From Myxococcales bacterium (GTDB lineage: Bacteria; Myxococcota; UBA727; GCA-2721815), in assembly GCA_002721815.1 (NCBI GenBank), contig PBLQ01000045.1, positions 1-64,000 of the forward strand: a stretch of 64,000 bases of DNA. The letters run 5' to 3'. Position numbers and translations under genes: made by a program. The notes under the pieces were generated by a model, which was given only the letters and a program-made list of their open reading frames with translations, had not been told where the DNA came from and ran no database searches. Below are positions 35,459-44,196 of the stretch, one piece after another. Numbering within the stretch: position 1 is the stretch's first letter; each line of letters begins with the position of its first letter.

Positions 35459-36289
35459 TTAGCCCGCTTGGCCAAGCGCATTCCGAATGTAGGGACCAAA
35501 ACCATTTTCACCCATCCAAAAACGGACCAAGTAGGTCACGCCATTGGCAGTGATGGTGGCGCCCGAAAGACCGTCCACTTGATAAGGGTCTTCTGCCGGC
35601 GATCCAGCGTACCCTTTTTTAACTTTAATCTTTGCTTCGCCCCAGCTGTCAACGCTGCTGCCGGCCGGGCCAAACACCATCCGGCCGGGCCATTTGGACT
35701 TCCATGAGGGGTTATCCACTTCGCCGCCCAAACCGGGGGTTTCCCCATGTTCGTAAAAGGTAATGCCCTTGACCGTGTTGCCATCGGGGGCCACCGCCAA
35801 AAAGCCGTAGAGTGTGGACCAAAGGCCATACCCCTCGACGGGGAAAATGTATTGAGCCAACTCAAAGCCGGCACCATCCGTAGCCATCTCATTTTGGGAA
35901 ACTTGATAGACCATGGCTTGATTGGGGATGCGACGTACCCCCGCTCTGTTCTTTGGTGCAGAAATGCTCGACGATGGGTCTTTTTGGGCTTTCCTTTGAT
36001 CAAAAGAAGCCGCGTTTTGGGTGGCCTCTGCGTTTTCTTTGCCACTTTTCAAATCGATGATCACCGACTTGATGCGCTTGGTGAACATGGATTGAATTTT
36101 TTCCGCGCTCACGGACTCGCCCTCTTGAAGCAAGCCCGCCACAGTTAGCACCTTTTTTTGCCGGTCCAACAACTTGTTGGTTTCTTGTCTTTCCTTAAGA
36201 CCCACTGCTGAGGAGGAAACAATAATCGCGCAGACCAAACATACGGCCACGCAAAATCCAATAATGTAAGGGACGCCGTTACGCTGCAT
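35459..36289 (-). CDS. nqrC: Na+-NQR subunit C
   Basis: A 276-residue protein from the ATG at 36289, with GGAGGG eight nt upstream; the start lies within the last codons of nqrB. One membrane helix (about 7-30) is followed by the periplasmic domain with the FMN attachment motif SGATITANG near the C-terminus. A charged, low-complexity insertion follows the first part of the domain (about 85-115). It carries covalent FMN in the Na+-NQR electron path. Confidence 0.95.
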   Translation of the reverse strand: MQRNGVPYIIGFCVAVCLVCAIIVSSSAVGLKERQETNKLLDRQKKVLTVAGLLQEGESVSAEKIQSMFTKRIKSVIIDLKSGKENAEATQNAASFDQRKAQKDPSSSISAPKNRAGVRRIPNQAMVYQVSQNEMATDGAGFELAQYIFPVEGYGLWSTLYGFLAVAPDGNTVKGITFYEHGETPGLGGEVDNPSWKSKWPGRMVFGPAGSSVDSWGEAKIKVKKGYAGSPAEDPYQVDGLSGATITANGVTYLVRFWMGENGFGPYIRNALGQAG

Positions 36290-37532
36290 TTCGTGCCACC
36301 CTCCGTTTAATGTTCGCCTGAACAAAGAAATGATCAATGAACGGTGCGAACATGTTCATGAATAAAATCGCCAACATCATGCCTTCGGGGTAGGCGGGGT
36401 TAACCACACGCACCAAAACCACCAAAACACCAATGAAGAACCCATAGATGAGCTTACCGGTATCTGTGAATGCCGAAGACACTGGGTCTGTGGCCATAAA
36501 GACCAAACCAAAGGCCCAGCCACCTACGACCACGTGCCAACCAAAAGGAACGGCAAACATGTTGTTGGTGTCCGATTCAATGCCGTGAAGCATGGTCGAC
36601 ATAATGTAGGTACCGATGGCGACGCCGAGCATGGTTCGCCAAGAGCCCACTTGGGTGGCCACCAAAATCAAAGCGCCTAACAAACAAGCCGCAACCGAGG
36701 TTTCCCCCATGGACCCAGGGACGAGTCCCCAAAAAGAATTCCACCATTCAGTGCCAAAAACCGGATGGGCCGCAAAGGTTTCTGCACCCGCCGCTGCTTT
36801 GCCCAACCAAGTGGCACCACTCACCGCATCAGGGAGCGTGCTGGAACCGGACAATCCTGAAAGACTGGCAGCAATCCAAGGGCTGTCACCAGAAATTTGT
36901 GCTGGGTAGGCGAAGAAGAGAAACGCGCGTGCCGTCAAAGCGACATTCAGCACGTTCATTCCGGTGCCCCCGAAAATTTCTTTGCCGATAATCACGCCAA
37001 AAGCGATACCGAGCGCCACTTGCCACAAGGGAATGGTGGGCGGCAGGGTGAGGGGCAGTAACAGACCCGTGACCAAGAAGCCTTCGTTGATTTCGTGGTT
37101 TCGAATGATAGCAAAACCAGCCTCAATCAAGCCCCCAACGGTGAAAGTCACCAATAAAACCGGGATAAAAAACAAACCGCCATAAACCACATTGGCCAAA
37201 AAGTCGCCATGGTTGTGAGCGAAACCCAAGGCTGCAAAGACGGTGGTCTGCCAAACATCTAAGGCTTCTGCGCCATTACCGATGGCCAAGTTGGCTTGGT
37301 AACCCGTGTTGTAAAAGGCCATCCCTATGCAAGGCATCAGGGCCACGGCCACCATGATCATCATGCGTTTGAGATCGAGGGCTTCACGAACGTGGGTGGT
37401 GCCTTTGGTAACCATCCCTGGCGTGTATAGAATGGTGTCCAGTGCCTCATGAAGGGGATAGAGCTTTTCGAGCTTGCTCCCCTTTGCGAATAGTTGTTCC
37501 TGCTTGTCCAGCAGCGATCTAATTAATTTCAT
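36279..37532 (-). CDS. nqrB: Na+-NQR subunit B
   Basis: A 417-residue integral membrane protein from the ATG at 37532, which overlaps the nqrA stop (TAATG). It begins MKLIRSLLDKQEQLFAKGSKL as usual. The covalent FMN site reads SGATWLG, with Thr in the expected place. It binds riboflavin/ubiquinone and forms most of the Na+ channel. Its end overlaps the nqrC start by 11 nt. Confidence 0.96.
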   Translation of the reverse strand: MKLIRSLLDKQEQLFAKGSKLEKLYPLHEALDTILYTPGMVTKGTTHVREALDLKRMMIMVAVALMPCIGMAFYNTGYQANLAIGNGAEALDVWQTTVFAALGFAHNHGDFLANVVYGGLFFIPVLLVTFTVGGLIEAGFAIIRNHEINEGFLVTGLLLPLTLPPTIPLWQVALGIAFGVIIGKEIFGGTGMNVLNVALTARAFLFFAYPAQISGDSPWIAASLSGLSGSSTLPDAVSGATWLGKAAAGAETFAAHPVFGTEWWNSFWGLVPGSMGETSVAACLLGALILVATQVGSWRTMLGVAIGTYIMSTMLHGIESDTNNMFAVPFGWHVVVGGWAFGLVFMATDPVSSAFTDTGKLIYGFFIGVLVVLVRVVNPAYPEGMMLAILFMNMFAPFIDHFFVQANIKRRVARNAA

Positions 37533-38905
37533 TAGCCTTCCTGCCAAATATTCGTGAGAACCCTGCGAAGCGCAGAGCCATAGTCTTCTTTGCCTGGGCT
37601 CACAAAGGAGCACAGCCCTAAATCCTCTTCGAGAAGCTCTAAACAGCCGAGTTTCTCTGCATTTTCTACATCATCCACGAGCAGTGCCCGCAGTAGAAAT
37701 GTAGGCATAACATCTAACGGCATCAACCGCTCATACATTCCGATGGGAACCATCGCGCGGTGCGACCCGTTGGTGTTGGTGGTCATGTCCCAGTCCTTTT
37801 TAGGCAACCATTTAGACGCAAAAGCGCGAATGGTGGAGAACTGAGAAAAGCCTGGCCCAAGCCATCCCATGAAAACGCGTTCACGATCTTCGGCCAACAC
37901 CGAGATCTGCTGATCGTAACGATTCAGGTAGTCAAAAGCTTCGCTCGTGACTTGGTGACCAAACAAGACAGAACCAGAAATGGTTCGCGCCTCTGGGCCA
38001 TCTTGGATTTCACCGGCGGTCATTTCTCCGATGCTCGCTCCCAAACGCGTTTGCAACAAACGCGGGGATTTCACGATGGGCCCGGCCAAAGCAACCACGC
38101 GGCCAGGATTCAAAATGCCAGTGCTAATCAGCTCGCCGATGGCGATGGCGTCTTGAACCCCCAAATGGAAGGCGAAACGTTCGCGGCTCACAGGCGCCAA
38201 GGTGTGGATGTGCGTTCCAGCCAAACCAGAAGGGTGCGGTCCGCTGAAGGTTTCCACTTCGACCCCGCCGGCGCCAGAAACATCAGTGGACCAATCGGGC
38301 CCCACGCACAAAAACAAAGAGCCATCGGTCAACTTTTTGAGGGCTTCTAGGCCGGTTTTGAGATGCGCTTCTTTTCCGGCGACAATGGCATTAATTGAGG
38401 GCGCTAAGGGATTCGTATCGGTGGCCGTCACAAAAACAGCATGGCATGGTTCAGAAATGGAGGGCACGCGACCGTGGGGACGCATGCGCAATGCCGTCCA
38501 CAAACCGGACTCGGACAACAATGCACGAACTTCTTCACCCGTCATGTCGGACGCGTTTTTCCCTTGGTAAGCGGAAAACGTGACCTGATCGGCTGCTTGT
38601 GCGTCACCGGACTCGCTGAGCGCAATCACCAATGATTGGAATGCGCGTTTGTCACCCCGGTGGATGGCCACCACTTCACCAGCGCCTGGTGCGGTAAAAT
38701 GAACCCCTTCGGATTTTCGATCTTCAAAAAGCAACTGACCACGTTTGACTTGATCACCCACCTTCACGTGCATGCGTGGTTTCATGGTGGGGTAATCGTG
38801 ACCAAGAATGGCTACTTTTGTGATGGAGGGGTTTCCGGAAATTTCTTGCGTTGGCTGTCCCGTAATCGGCAGGTCCAGCCCCTTTTTAATTACATGGTTT
38901 CCCAT
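37532..38905 (-). CDS. nqrA: Na+-NQR subunit A
   Basis: A 457-residue protein from the ATG at 38905 (GGGAG upstream), beginning with the family N-terminus MGNHVIKKGLDLPITG. Characteristic parts include KVGDQVKRGQLLFEDRK and GLAGTHIHTL. It is the peripheral cytoplasmic subunit and the first gene of nqrABCDEF-apbE. The promoter must lie in the 151 bp before it. Confidence 0.95.
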   Translation of the reverse strand: MGNHVIKKGLDLPITGQPTQEISGNPSITKVAILGHDYPTMKPRMHVKVGDQVKRGQLLFEDRKSEGVHFTAPGAGEVVAIHRGDKRAFQSLVIALSESGDAQAADQVTFSAYQGKNASDMTGEEVRALLSESGLWTALRMRPHGRVPSISEPCHAVFVTATDTNPLAPSINAIVAGKEAHLKTGLEALKKLTDGSLFLCVGPDWSTDVSGAGGVEVETFSGPHPSGLAGTHIHTLAPVSRERFAFHLGVQDAIAIGELISTGILNPGRVVALAGPIVKSPRLLQTRLGASIGEMTAGEIQDGPEARTISGSVLFGHQVTSEAFDYLNRYDQQISVLAEDRERVFMGWLGPGFSQFSTIRAFASKWLPKKDWDMTTNTNGSHRAMVPIGMYERLMPLDVMPTFLLRALLVDDVENAEKLGCLELLEEDLGLCSFVSPGKEDYGSALRRVLTNIWQEG

Positions 38906-38937
38906 CGAGTGTGCTCCCAGATGTCTATGCATTCAAA

Positions 38938-38955
38938 TGCGATCATGTGGTCGCA
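38938..38955 (-). promoter_or_regulatory. Possible operator in the nqrA upstream region
   Basis: An inverted repeat (TGCGA, 8-nt spacer, TCGCA) lies 33 bp before the nqrA start in the intergenic region. Size and place suit a regulator site, but 5-bp arms can arise by chance and no family consensus is recognised. Confidence 0.25.
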
Positions 38956-39056
38956 ATCTGAAGCATAAAAATCAAGTGGTTCAACGCCTTAAAGGGCCTT
39001 TTTATGAAGAAAATGGCACGCACCGCCGGGGCGGAAATACCACACTGTGGCATCTT

Positions 39057-40448
39057 TTAGCTGTGGGGTGAAGTCATCTCACCCGGCTGGACCCACTCAT
39101 CAAACTGCGCTTCGGTGAGCAAACCCAGCTCTACCGCCGTTTCTTTGAGGGTTCTCCCAGAGGTAAAAGCCTGTTTCGCCACCTTCGCCGCATTGTCATA
39201 CCCAATGTGGGGGTTGAGGGCCGTGACCAGCATGAGGGAGTTATTTAAGTGAGCCGTGATTTGTTGCTCCACTGGCTCGATCCCGCTGGCACAATTTTCA
39301 TCAAACGATCGTAAGGCATCGCCCAGTAGGGTGATCGACTCTAAAACCGCATGGATTATCAATGGCTTATACACATTCAGCTCGAAATTGCCCTGGCTGC
39401 CGGCGATGGTGACCGCGGTGTGGTTGCCCATGACACGGCAGCAAACCATGGTGGCCGCTTCGCTTTGGGTGGGGTTGACCTTCCCAGGCATGATGGACGA
39501 ACCTGGTTCATTGGCAGGAATCGAGATCTCGCCGATGCCGCATCTGGGACCACTGGCCAACCAACGTACATCGTTGGCAATTTTCATGAAGGCAGCCGCG
39601 GTGGTATTTAATGCGCCAGAAAATTGAACCAAAGCATCATGTGCTGCCAAGGCGGCGAATTTGTTGTCCGCGGTTTTAAAGGGCATCCCTGTGAGTTTGG
39701 ACAAGTTACTCGCAATGTTTTGGGCGTAATCGGGATGGGTGTTTAAACCCGTACCCACCGCGGTGCCTCCTGCCGCCAAAGCATACACGCCTTCTAAATC
39801 GTTCAATAGACTTCTTTTACATTCCCGCAGCTGTGCCACCCAGCCGCTGATGGCCTGCCCCAATGTCAGTGGGGTGGCGTCTTGCAAATGGGTTCTGCCG
39901 ATTTTAACCACGTCGGCAAAAGCCTCACTCTTACCTTGTAGCGTTCGATTCAGTTGATCAATGGCCGGAATTAAATTTTCTTGTGCCGCCAAGGCCACAG
40001 CCACGTGCATGGCGGTAGGAAAAGAGTCATTGGTACTTTGGGCTCTGTTCACGTGGTCATTGGGATGTACCGGGGATTTGCTGCCCATCTCACCGCCCGC
40101 CATCTCAATGGCGCGGTTGGCAATCACTTCGTTAAAGTTCATGTTGGTTTGGGTCCCCGAACCAGTTTGCCAAACCACCAAAGGAAAATGCTCGTCTAAC
40201 TTTCCATCGATAACCTCTTCGGCAGCTGCGATGATGCGATCAGCGATGTCACGATCCAATTCACCTAAAGTTGCATTGGTGTCAGCTGCGGCTTTTTTAA
40301 CCAAGCCATAAGCACGAATGAATGTGCGTGGAAAACGTTCTTGTCCGATTTTAAAATTTTGCCGGCTGCGCTGGGTTTGTGCACCCCAATAGGCATCGGC
40401 TGGGACCCCGATTTGCCCCATACTGTCTTGTTCCAAACGCATGCTCAT
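39057..40448 (-). CDS. fumC: Class II fumarate hydratase
   Basis: A 463-residue protein. The ATG at 40448 is preferred, because AGGAG lies five nt upstream; a GTG at 40454 is too close to the site. The signature [13 protein letters not shown] and the segments [12 protein letters not shown] and [17 protein letters not shown] are complete. It interconverts fumarate and malate in the TCA cycle, as a cytosolic homotetramer without an iron-sulfur cluster. It stands alone between the nqr operon and the divergent CYTH gene. Confidence 0.97.
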   Translation of the reverse strand: MSMRLEQDSMGQIGVPADAYWGAQTQRSRQNFKIGQERFPRTFIRAYGLVKKAAADTNATLGELDRDIADRIIAAAEEVIDGKLDEHFPLVVWQTGSGTQTNMNFNEVIANRAIEMAGGEMGSKSPVHPNDHVNRAQSTNDSFPTAMHVAVALAAQENLIPAIDQLNRTLQGKSEAFADVVKIGRTHLQDATPLTLGQAISGWVAQLRECKRSLLNDLEGVYALAAGGTAVGTGLNTHPDYAQNIASNLSKLTGMPFKTADNKFAALAAHDALVQFSGALNTTAAAFMKIANDVRWLASGPRCGIGEISIPANEPGSSIMPGKVNPTQSEAATMVCCRVMGNHTAVTIAGSQGNFELNVYKPLIIHAVLESITLLGDALRSFDENCASGIEPVEQQITAHLNNSLMLVTALNPHIGYDNAAKVAKQAFTSGRTLKETAVELGLLTEAQFDEWVQPGEMTSPHS

Positions 40449-40543
40449 GGTCACTCCTGTAATTCTGTAAGATCCGCTGGCTTTTTACCCCCTTTCTCCC
40501 GTAAAAGACAACAACGCAAGCCCCCTCACCCAGAGAAAAAAGT

Positions 40544-41224
40544 TTGGAAATCGAACTCAAATACGCCCTCGAAAACGTTCAGCAATACGATGCGCTGATC
40601 GCCCACCTAGAAACCTACTCTGGTGAAAAAGCCATACTTTTGAGCCAAACCAATGCCTTTTTTGATACGCCGGGCCTGCATCTGAAGCAGGCAGGCCTCA
40701 TTCTTAGACTGCGCACCGAAAACAACCGTTTTGTACTCACCGCCAAAGGAACAGCCCCTGCGGATGTCACGGGCGATGACACCCTCGCTTGTCGGCTCGA
40801 AGAAGAAACCGAAATCACCGCTGAAGAAGCACAAGCCTTATTGGAAAATCGAATGAACCCCATTCAACTGCTCGAAAAAGGGGATTGGCCACAAGATGCG
40901 CAAGACCAAAAAAACCGGCTTTTACTCATGGGGCACTTGAAAACATTGACCACAGCACATGATTTTACACCGTTGGGCTCTTTCAAGAATGACCGCCGCG
41001 TCATCCCCGTTTCCATCGACAATGTGGTTTTTCGTTTTGAATGTGACGCCACTCATTTTTCATCTTCCCACACGGACTACGAAGTCGAAATTGAATTGTC
41101 CCATGCCACTGAAGCCCCCTTGGTCAAACATTTCGTGAAGACGTGTTTCAACGCGCTGGGCATCCCTGAAAAATCTGCGCCGGGCAAAGCTTGGCGCTTT
41201 TTTAATCAGCACAATCCCGTTTGA
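40544..41224 (+). CDS. CYTH-domain phosphatase-like protein
   Basis: A 226-residue protein starting at TTG 40544, directly giving the signature MEIELKYAL (ExExK). The rest follows the CYTH fold: TNAFFDTPGLHLKQAGLILRLR, then FVLTAKG, REE-type acidic strands and DYEVEIEL near the end. CYTH enzymes hydrolyse inorganic triphosphate, polyphosphate or thiamine triphosphate. The exact substrate cannot be told from the sequence. The gene converges on the FHA gene with a 2-bp gap. Confidence 0.87.
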   Translation: MEIELKYALENVQQYDALIAHLETYSGEKAILLSQTNAFFDTPGLHLKQAGLILRLRTENNRFVLTAKGTAPADVTGDDTLACRLEEETEITAEEAQALLENRMNPIQLLEKGDWPQDAQDQKNRLLLMGHLKTLTTAHDFTPLGSFKNDRRVIPVSIDNVVFRFECDATHFSSSHTDYEVEIELSHATEAPLVKHFVKTCFNALGIPEKSAPGKAWRFFNQHNPV

Positions 41225-41226
41225 GT

Positions 41227-43176
41227 TTATCGGCCCACTTGTCGAAGAGCGTTGTGCAACTTGGAGCCCTTAGGTACCAAGCACAGGGCCCCGCTTGCTT
41301 TTGCTTTAGCAGTTGTAGGGTTGGTGGCTGCCTCCGCCCGAGCTTCTCTTAAAATTTGGTCGGCCTGTTGGCGCATGGACGTGAGCCGCTGCTTAATTTT
41401 AGCATCGTCCGGCGCATAACTGTTGGCTTGTATGAAATGCTGTGCCCCTTTGCACTTGTTCTTTACATACACAGTGGCGCCTACGAGATAATGCGCGTTG
41501 GCTAAGTTTTGGGCCAAGCCTCGAGAAAACACACCATCGGCACCACGAGACGCCTGACGGTACAATTTTCTGGCGGACTGAAATGCCTTTAATGCACTTT
41601 CTCCAGACTTCCCCTTGAGGGCTTGTTGTCCTTGTTCGAGATTTGTTTGCAAACGATCTAAACGCTGCATCATGCCCTTCTCCGGTGCGGAAGCCCCAGG
41701 AACATCTAAAACTTGGATGGCCTGCGACAATGCGCCTTGCAGCAACAAAGCACGCGCCTCTTTCATTTTTGGCGAATCTTTCACCGGCCGTTTTCTCAGT
41801 TCTGCAATATTCCAAACCCTCCCGTCCCCCCACAACACGCGATGCTCCGCGATGGCCTTTTCGGCACGCTCAAATTGTCGCGCGCGAATCAGCCGCTCAA
41901 TGTTTTGGGTGCTGGTTTTTTCAGCCGTCTTTTGGAGTTGGGCCCTTAGACCATCTCGATCTTCGGAGAAAGAACTGCTGTCTGGGATCATGGCCAACTG
42001 TGTGAGCAATGCTTCGTCGTCGCCTTGGCCCACCATCTTTTTTGCCTTCTCCAAGTGGTTCAGGGCCTCTTTCTCGGAATTTAAAATACGTAAAAAGCTC
42101 TTCACAGAAGGAACGTTTTCAGCCAAGGGCGCAATGGATTTGATTTTCGTCTCTGCAGCAAAAATGTTTTTCCCTTTGAGATCGTTTTGGGCATCTCGCA
42201 ACAAAGCTTCAATTTGCGCCACATCCACCGGCCCCGAATCAACTTTTCGAGACTGCCAAAAAGCCCATACACCGAAAGCCATACCGCCCAGGAGCGCCAA
42301 AGCCAAAACGGGTCTGAGCCCTCTTTTCATCCCAGAGGACTTATCGATACCCTCTGGTGGCATCGTAAATATCTGTGAAATCTCCCCGGTGAAATCTAAA
42401 ATTTTTCGCCCAAAAAATGCTGAGGTGCTTTTTCTTTCAAGCGTGCTTTCCACTTGAGTGTCTTCGGGTTGGGCCTGCGATGGGCGGCCAGACCGATAAA
42501 AAAAACGCAATCGGGTTCGACCCACATTAATGATATCACCGTGGTGTAAACTCTTGGCCTGGTTGATGCGCACATCGTTGACGAGTGCCCCATTACCGGC
42601 CCCATCACACACCGAGACCTCCCAACGACCAGTTTCCTCGATATAGCTAAAGCTCAAATGTCGCTGTGAAATCGCCGTATCTTTGAGGTTGATTTCAACA
42701 CCATCCTCATCCCGCCCCAAATAAGTGGGATAGGTCAATAAAGGAAAGATCTGTTCGGCATCTTCACCCGACAACACTTCCAGTTCGCCATTCAAAAATG
42801 AATTGTCTTCCCGCGTCCCATCATCGACGGCGGTGTCAGGCAGATCTTCTTCGGCATCAAGGACAGCGCGTCGAAACTCTTGATCGGGGTTGAGCTGTCC
42901 CGATTGTAAATCCCCACGAAATCGAGATGATGCACTGCGATCCAACTGACTGTCAAAGCGTAAACCCTGGCGGGTTTGGGTTTCAGAACCCAGTGCTTTT
43001 TGGGAGCGTCGGGTTGGCATATCGGTGGAGCCCACCAACGAAGCCCCCTCCACCGTTTTGGTCATGTTGACGCGCTCAGATGATTGGACCTCGGTCTTTT
43101 CGCCCTGAGCTCTCGCTTCATCATTTTGCTTCGCGGTGCGTCGCTCGGAGGCTCTACGGCCCTTTTTGCCCGTCAT
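41227..43176 (-). CDS. FHA-domain membrane protein with TPR-like C-terminus
   Basis: A 649-residue protein. A charged, disordered N-terminus is followed by an FHA domain at about 150-225 (YLGRDEDGVEINLKDTAISQ, then HLSFSYIEE and NGALVNDVRI). A membrane helix lies near 290-310, and a long helical, TPR-like region extends to the end. FHA domains bind phosphothreonine, so a serine/threonine kinase partner is expected, but none is in the window. Its start overlaps the preceding TPR-like lipoprotein gene by 23 nt. Confidence 0.85.
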   Translation of the reverse strand: MTGKKGRRASERRTAKQNDEARAQGEKTEVQSSERVNMTKTVEGASLVGSTDMPTRRSQKALGSETQTRQGLRFDSQLDRSASSRFRGDLQSGQLNPDQEFRRAVLDAEEDLPDTAVDDGTREDNSFLNGELEVLSGEDAEQIFPLLTYPTYLGRDEDGVEINLKDTAISQRHLSFSYIEETGRWEVSVCDGAGNGALVNDVRINQAKSLHHGDIINVGRTRLRFFYRSGRPSQAQPEDTQVESTLERKSTSAFFGRKILDFTGEISQIFTMPPEGIDKSSGMKRGLRPVLALALLGGMAFGVWAFWQSRKVDSGPVDVAQIEALLRDAQNDLKGKNIFAAETKIKSIAPLAENVPSVKSFLRILNSEKEALNHLEKAKKMVGQGDDEALLTQLAMIPDSSSFSEDRDGLRAQLQKTAEKTSTQNIERLIRARQFERAEKAIAEHRVLWGDGRVWNIAELRKRPVKDSPKMKEARALLLQGALSQAIQVLDVPGASAPEKGMMQRLDRLQTNLEQGQQALKGKSGESALKAFQSARKLYRQASRGADGVFSRGLAQNLANAHYLVGATVYVKNKCKGAQHFIQANSYAPDDAKIKQRLTSMRQQADQILREARAEAATNPTTAKAKASGALCLVPKGSKLHNALRQVGR

Positions 43177-43822
43177 GTGATTCCTTTGTTTTGCGCTCTA
43201 AGCTTTCTAACGCACGAAGGGCCTCCGGTGCCACCTCTGGGTGTTTTTTTATGGCTATCAAGATGGCTTTCGCCTCCACAACATCTCCAACTTGAATCAA
43301 TGCCTGGGCACCTTGAAGCTGCCAACGGGCAAATCCCGCCCAATCTGGCTTGGGTCTCTTGCTCCGACGGAACAACTGGAGAATGGGGACCCACCGCTCC
43401 TGAGACGCCCAGATGGCTCCCATGCACAGCTGAGGCCGGTATCCAATTTGGCTCAGCCCCGCTCCTCGCCTGAGCGCTCGGTCGCAAAGTGATAAGGCCG
43501 TCCCCACACGCCCGGCCTTTTTTTCACGATCCGCGGTCAATAGAAGATTCTCAGCCTCTTGTGCCCGCTCCTTATGCTTTTCCTCGCGGGCTAACTTTTC
43601 TTCAGGGCTGACTTTTTTACGAGCTTCCAAACGCCGCTTTTCCATGGCTTGGAGTTCAGGCGGCAAGGGCGGCGGGCCTTGGTTTCTTGATGGAATGGAC
43701 TGGAGGCCACGCAGTTTATTTTGCAGCGATTGGGATGTACTTATTTTTCCAGGTTCAGACGCCGGCCTGGGACAAGCGATCAGAAAACCCATTGATAAAA
43801 GAAATATCCAAGAACCACGCAC
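43154..43822 (-). CDS. Putative TPR-like lipoprotein upstream of the FHA gene
   Basis: A 222-residue protein from GTG 43822, which starts a compact lipoprotein signal (GSWIFLLSMGFLIACPRP). An ATG at 43870 gives a longer N-terminus and cannot be excluded. A Pro/Gln region and a charged helix (EARKKVSPEEKLAREEKHKE) precede helical repeats with a TPR look (LCDRALRRGAGLSQIGYRP). It overlaps the FHA gene by 23 nt, which suggests the two proteins work together. Function is unknown. Confidence 0.68.
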   Translation of the reverse strand: MRGSWIFLLSMGFLIACPRPASEPGKISTSQSLQNKLRGLQSIPSRNQGPPPLPPELQAMEKRRLEARKKVSPEEKLAREEKHKERAQEAENLLLTADREKKAGRVGTALSLCDRALRRGAGLSQIGYRPQLCMGAIWASQERWVPILQLFRRSKRPKPDWAGFARWQLQGAQALIQVGDVVEAKAILIAIKKHPEVAPEALRALESLERKTKESHDGQKGP

Positions 43823-43839
43823 CCGACACCCCTGAGGAT

Positions 43840-44151
43840 TTATACCACATGGGATTCTTGCAAGATCCATTCATGCCGGCAAGAGTCGCATCGGATTTTT
43901 ACGCAGGCCCAATACGTGGTTTGGGTTTCTTGGTAAGCATCCACATCGAAGCCATTTCCGCACAGAGGGCAACAATTCGCATTTTGTTGCTCCAGAATCT
44001 TATTCACTACGGCTAATGAGCGCTTTTCGGGATGGGTTCTCATTCGTACTTTGTTTTGAATCCACCGGTGCAAACACTGACGCCTTTTGGCGGTCAAATA
44101 AAAAGTACTGGGACGGGTAACTTCAAGTCTTGTTTGTTGAACGGTACGCAT
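43840..44151 (-). CDS. Small zinc-ribbon protein
   Basis: A 103-residue basic protein. The C-terminal half has a zinc-ribbon pattern: CPLCG followed about 25 residues later by CDSC, within YWACVKIRCDSCRHEW. No Shine-Dalgarno site is clear, and an internal ATG would leave a 68-residue form with the ribbon intact. It lies between rnr and the TPR-like lipoprotein on the same strand. A nucleic-acid or protein-binding role is possible but not shown. Confidence 0.6.
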   Translation of the reverse strand: MRTVQQTRLEVTRPSTFYLTAKRRQCLHRWIQNKVRMRTHPEKRSLAVVNKILEQQNANCCPLCGNGFDVDAYQETQTTYWACVKIRCDSCRHEWILQESHVV

Positions 44152-44196
44152 TCGAACAGCGTAACGTTTTCTCGGTGAGTGTCTAAAATTTTGCGT

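Noticed and set aside
39028-39056. Terminator after fumC from TGCCA/TGGTA and CCGCC/GGCGG repeats
   Set aside because: Stems are short, loops are poor and there is no adequate T-tract.
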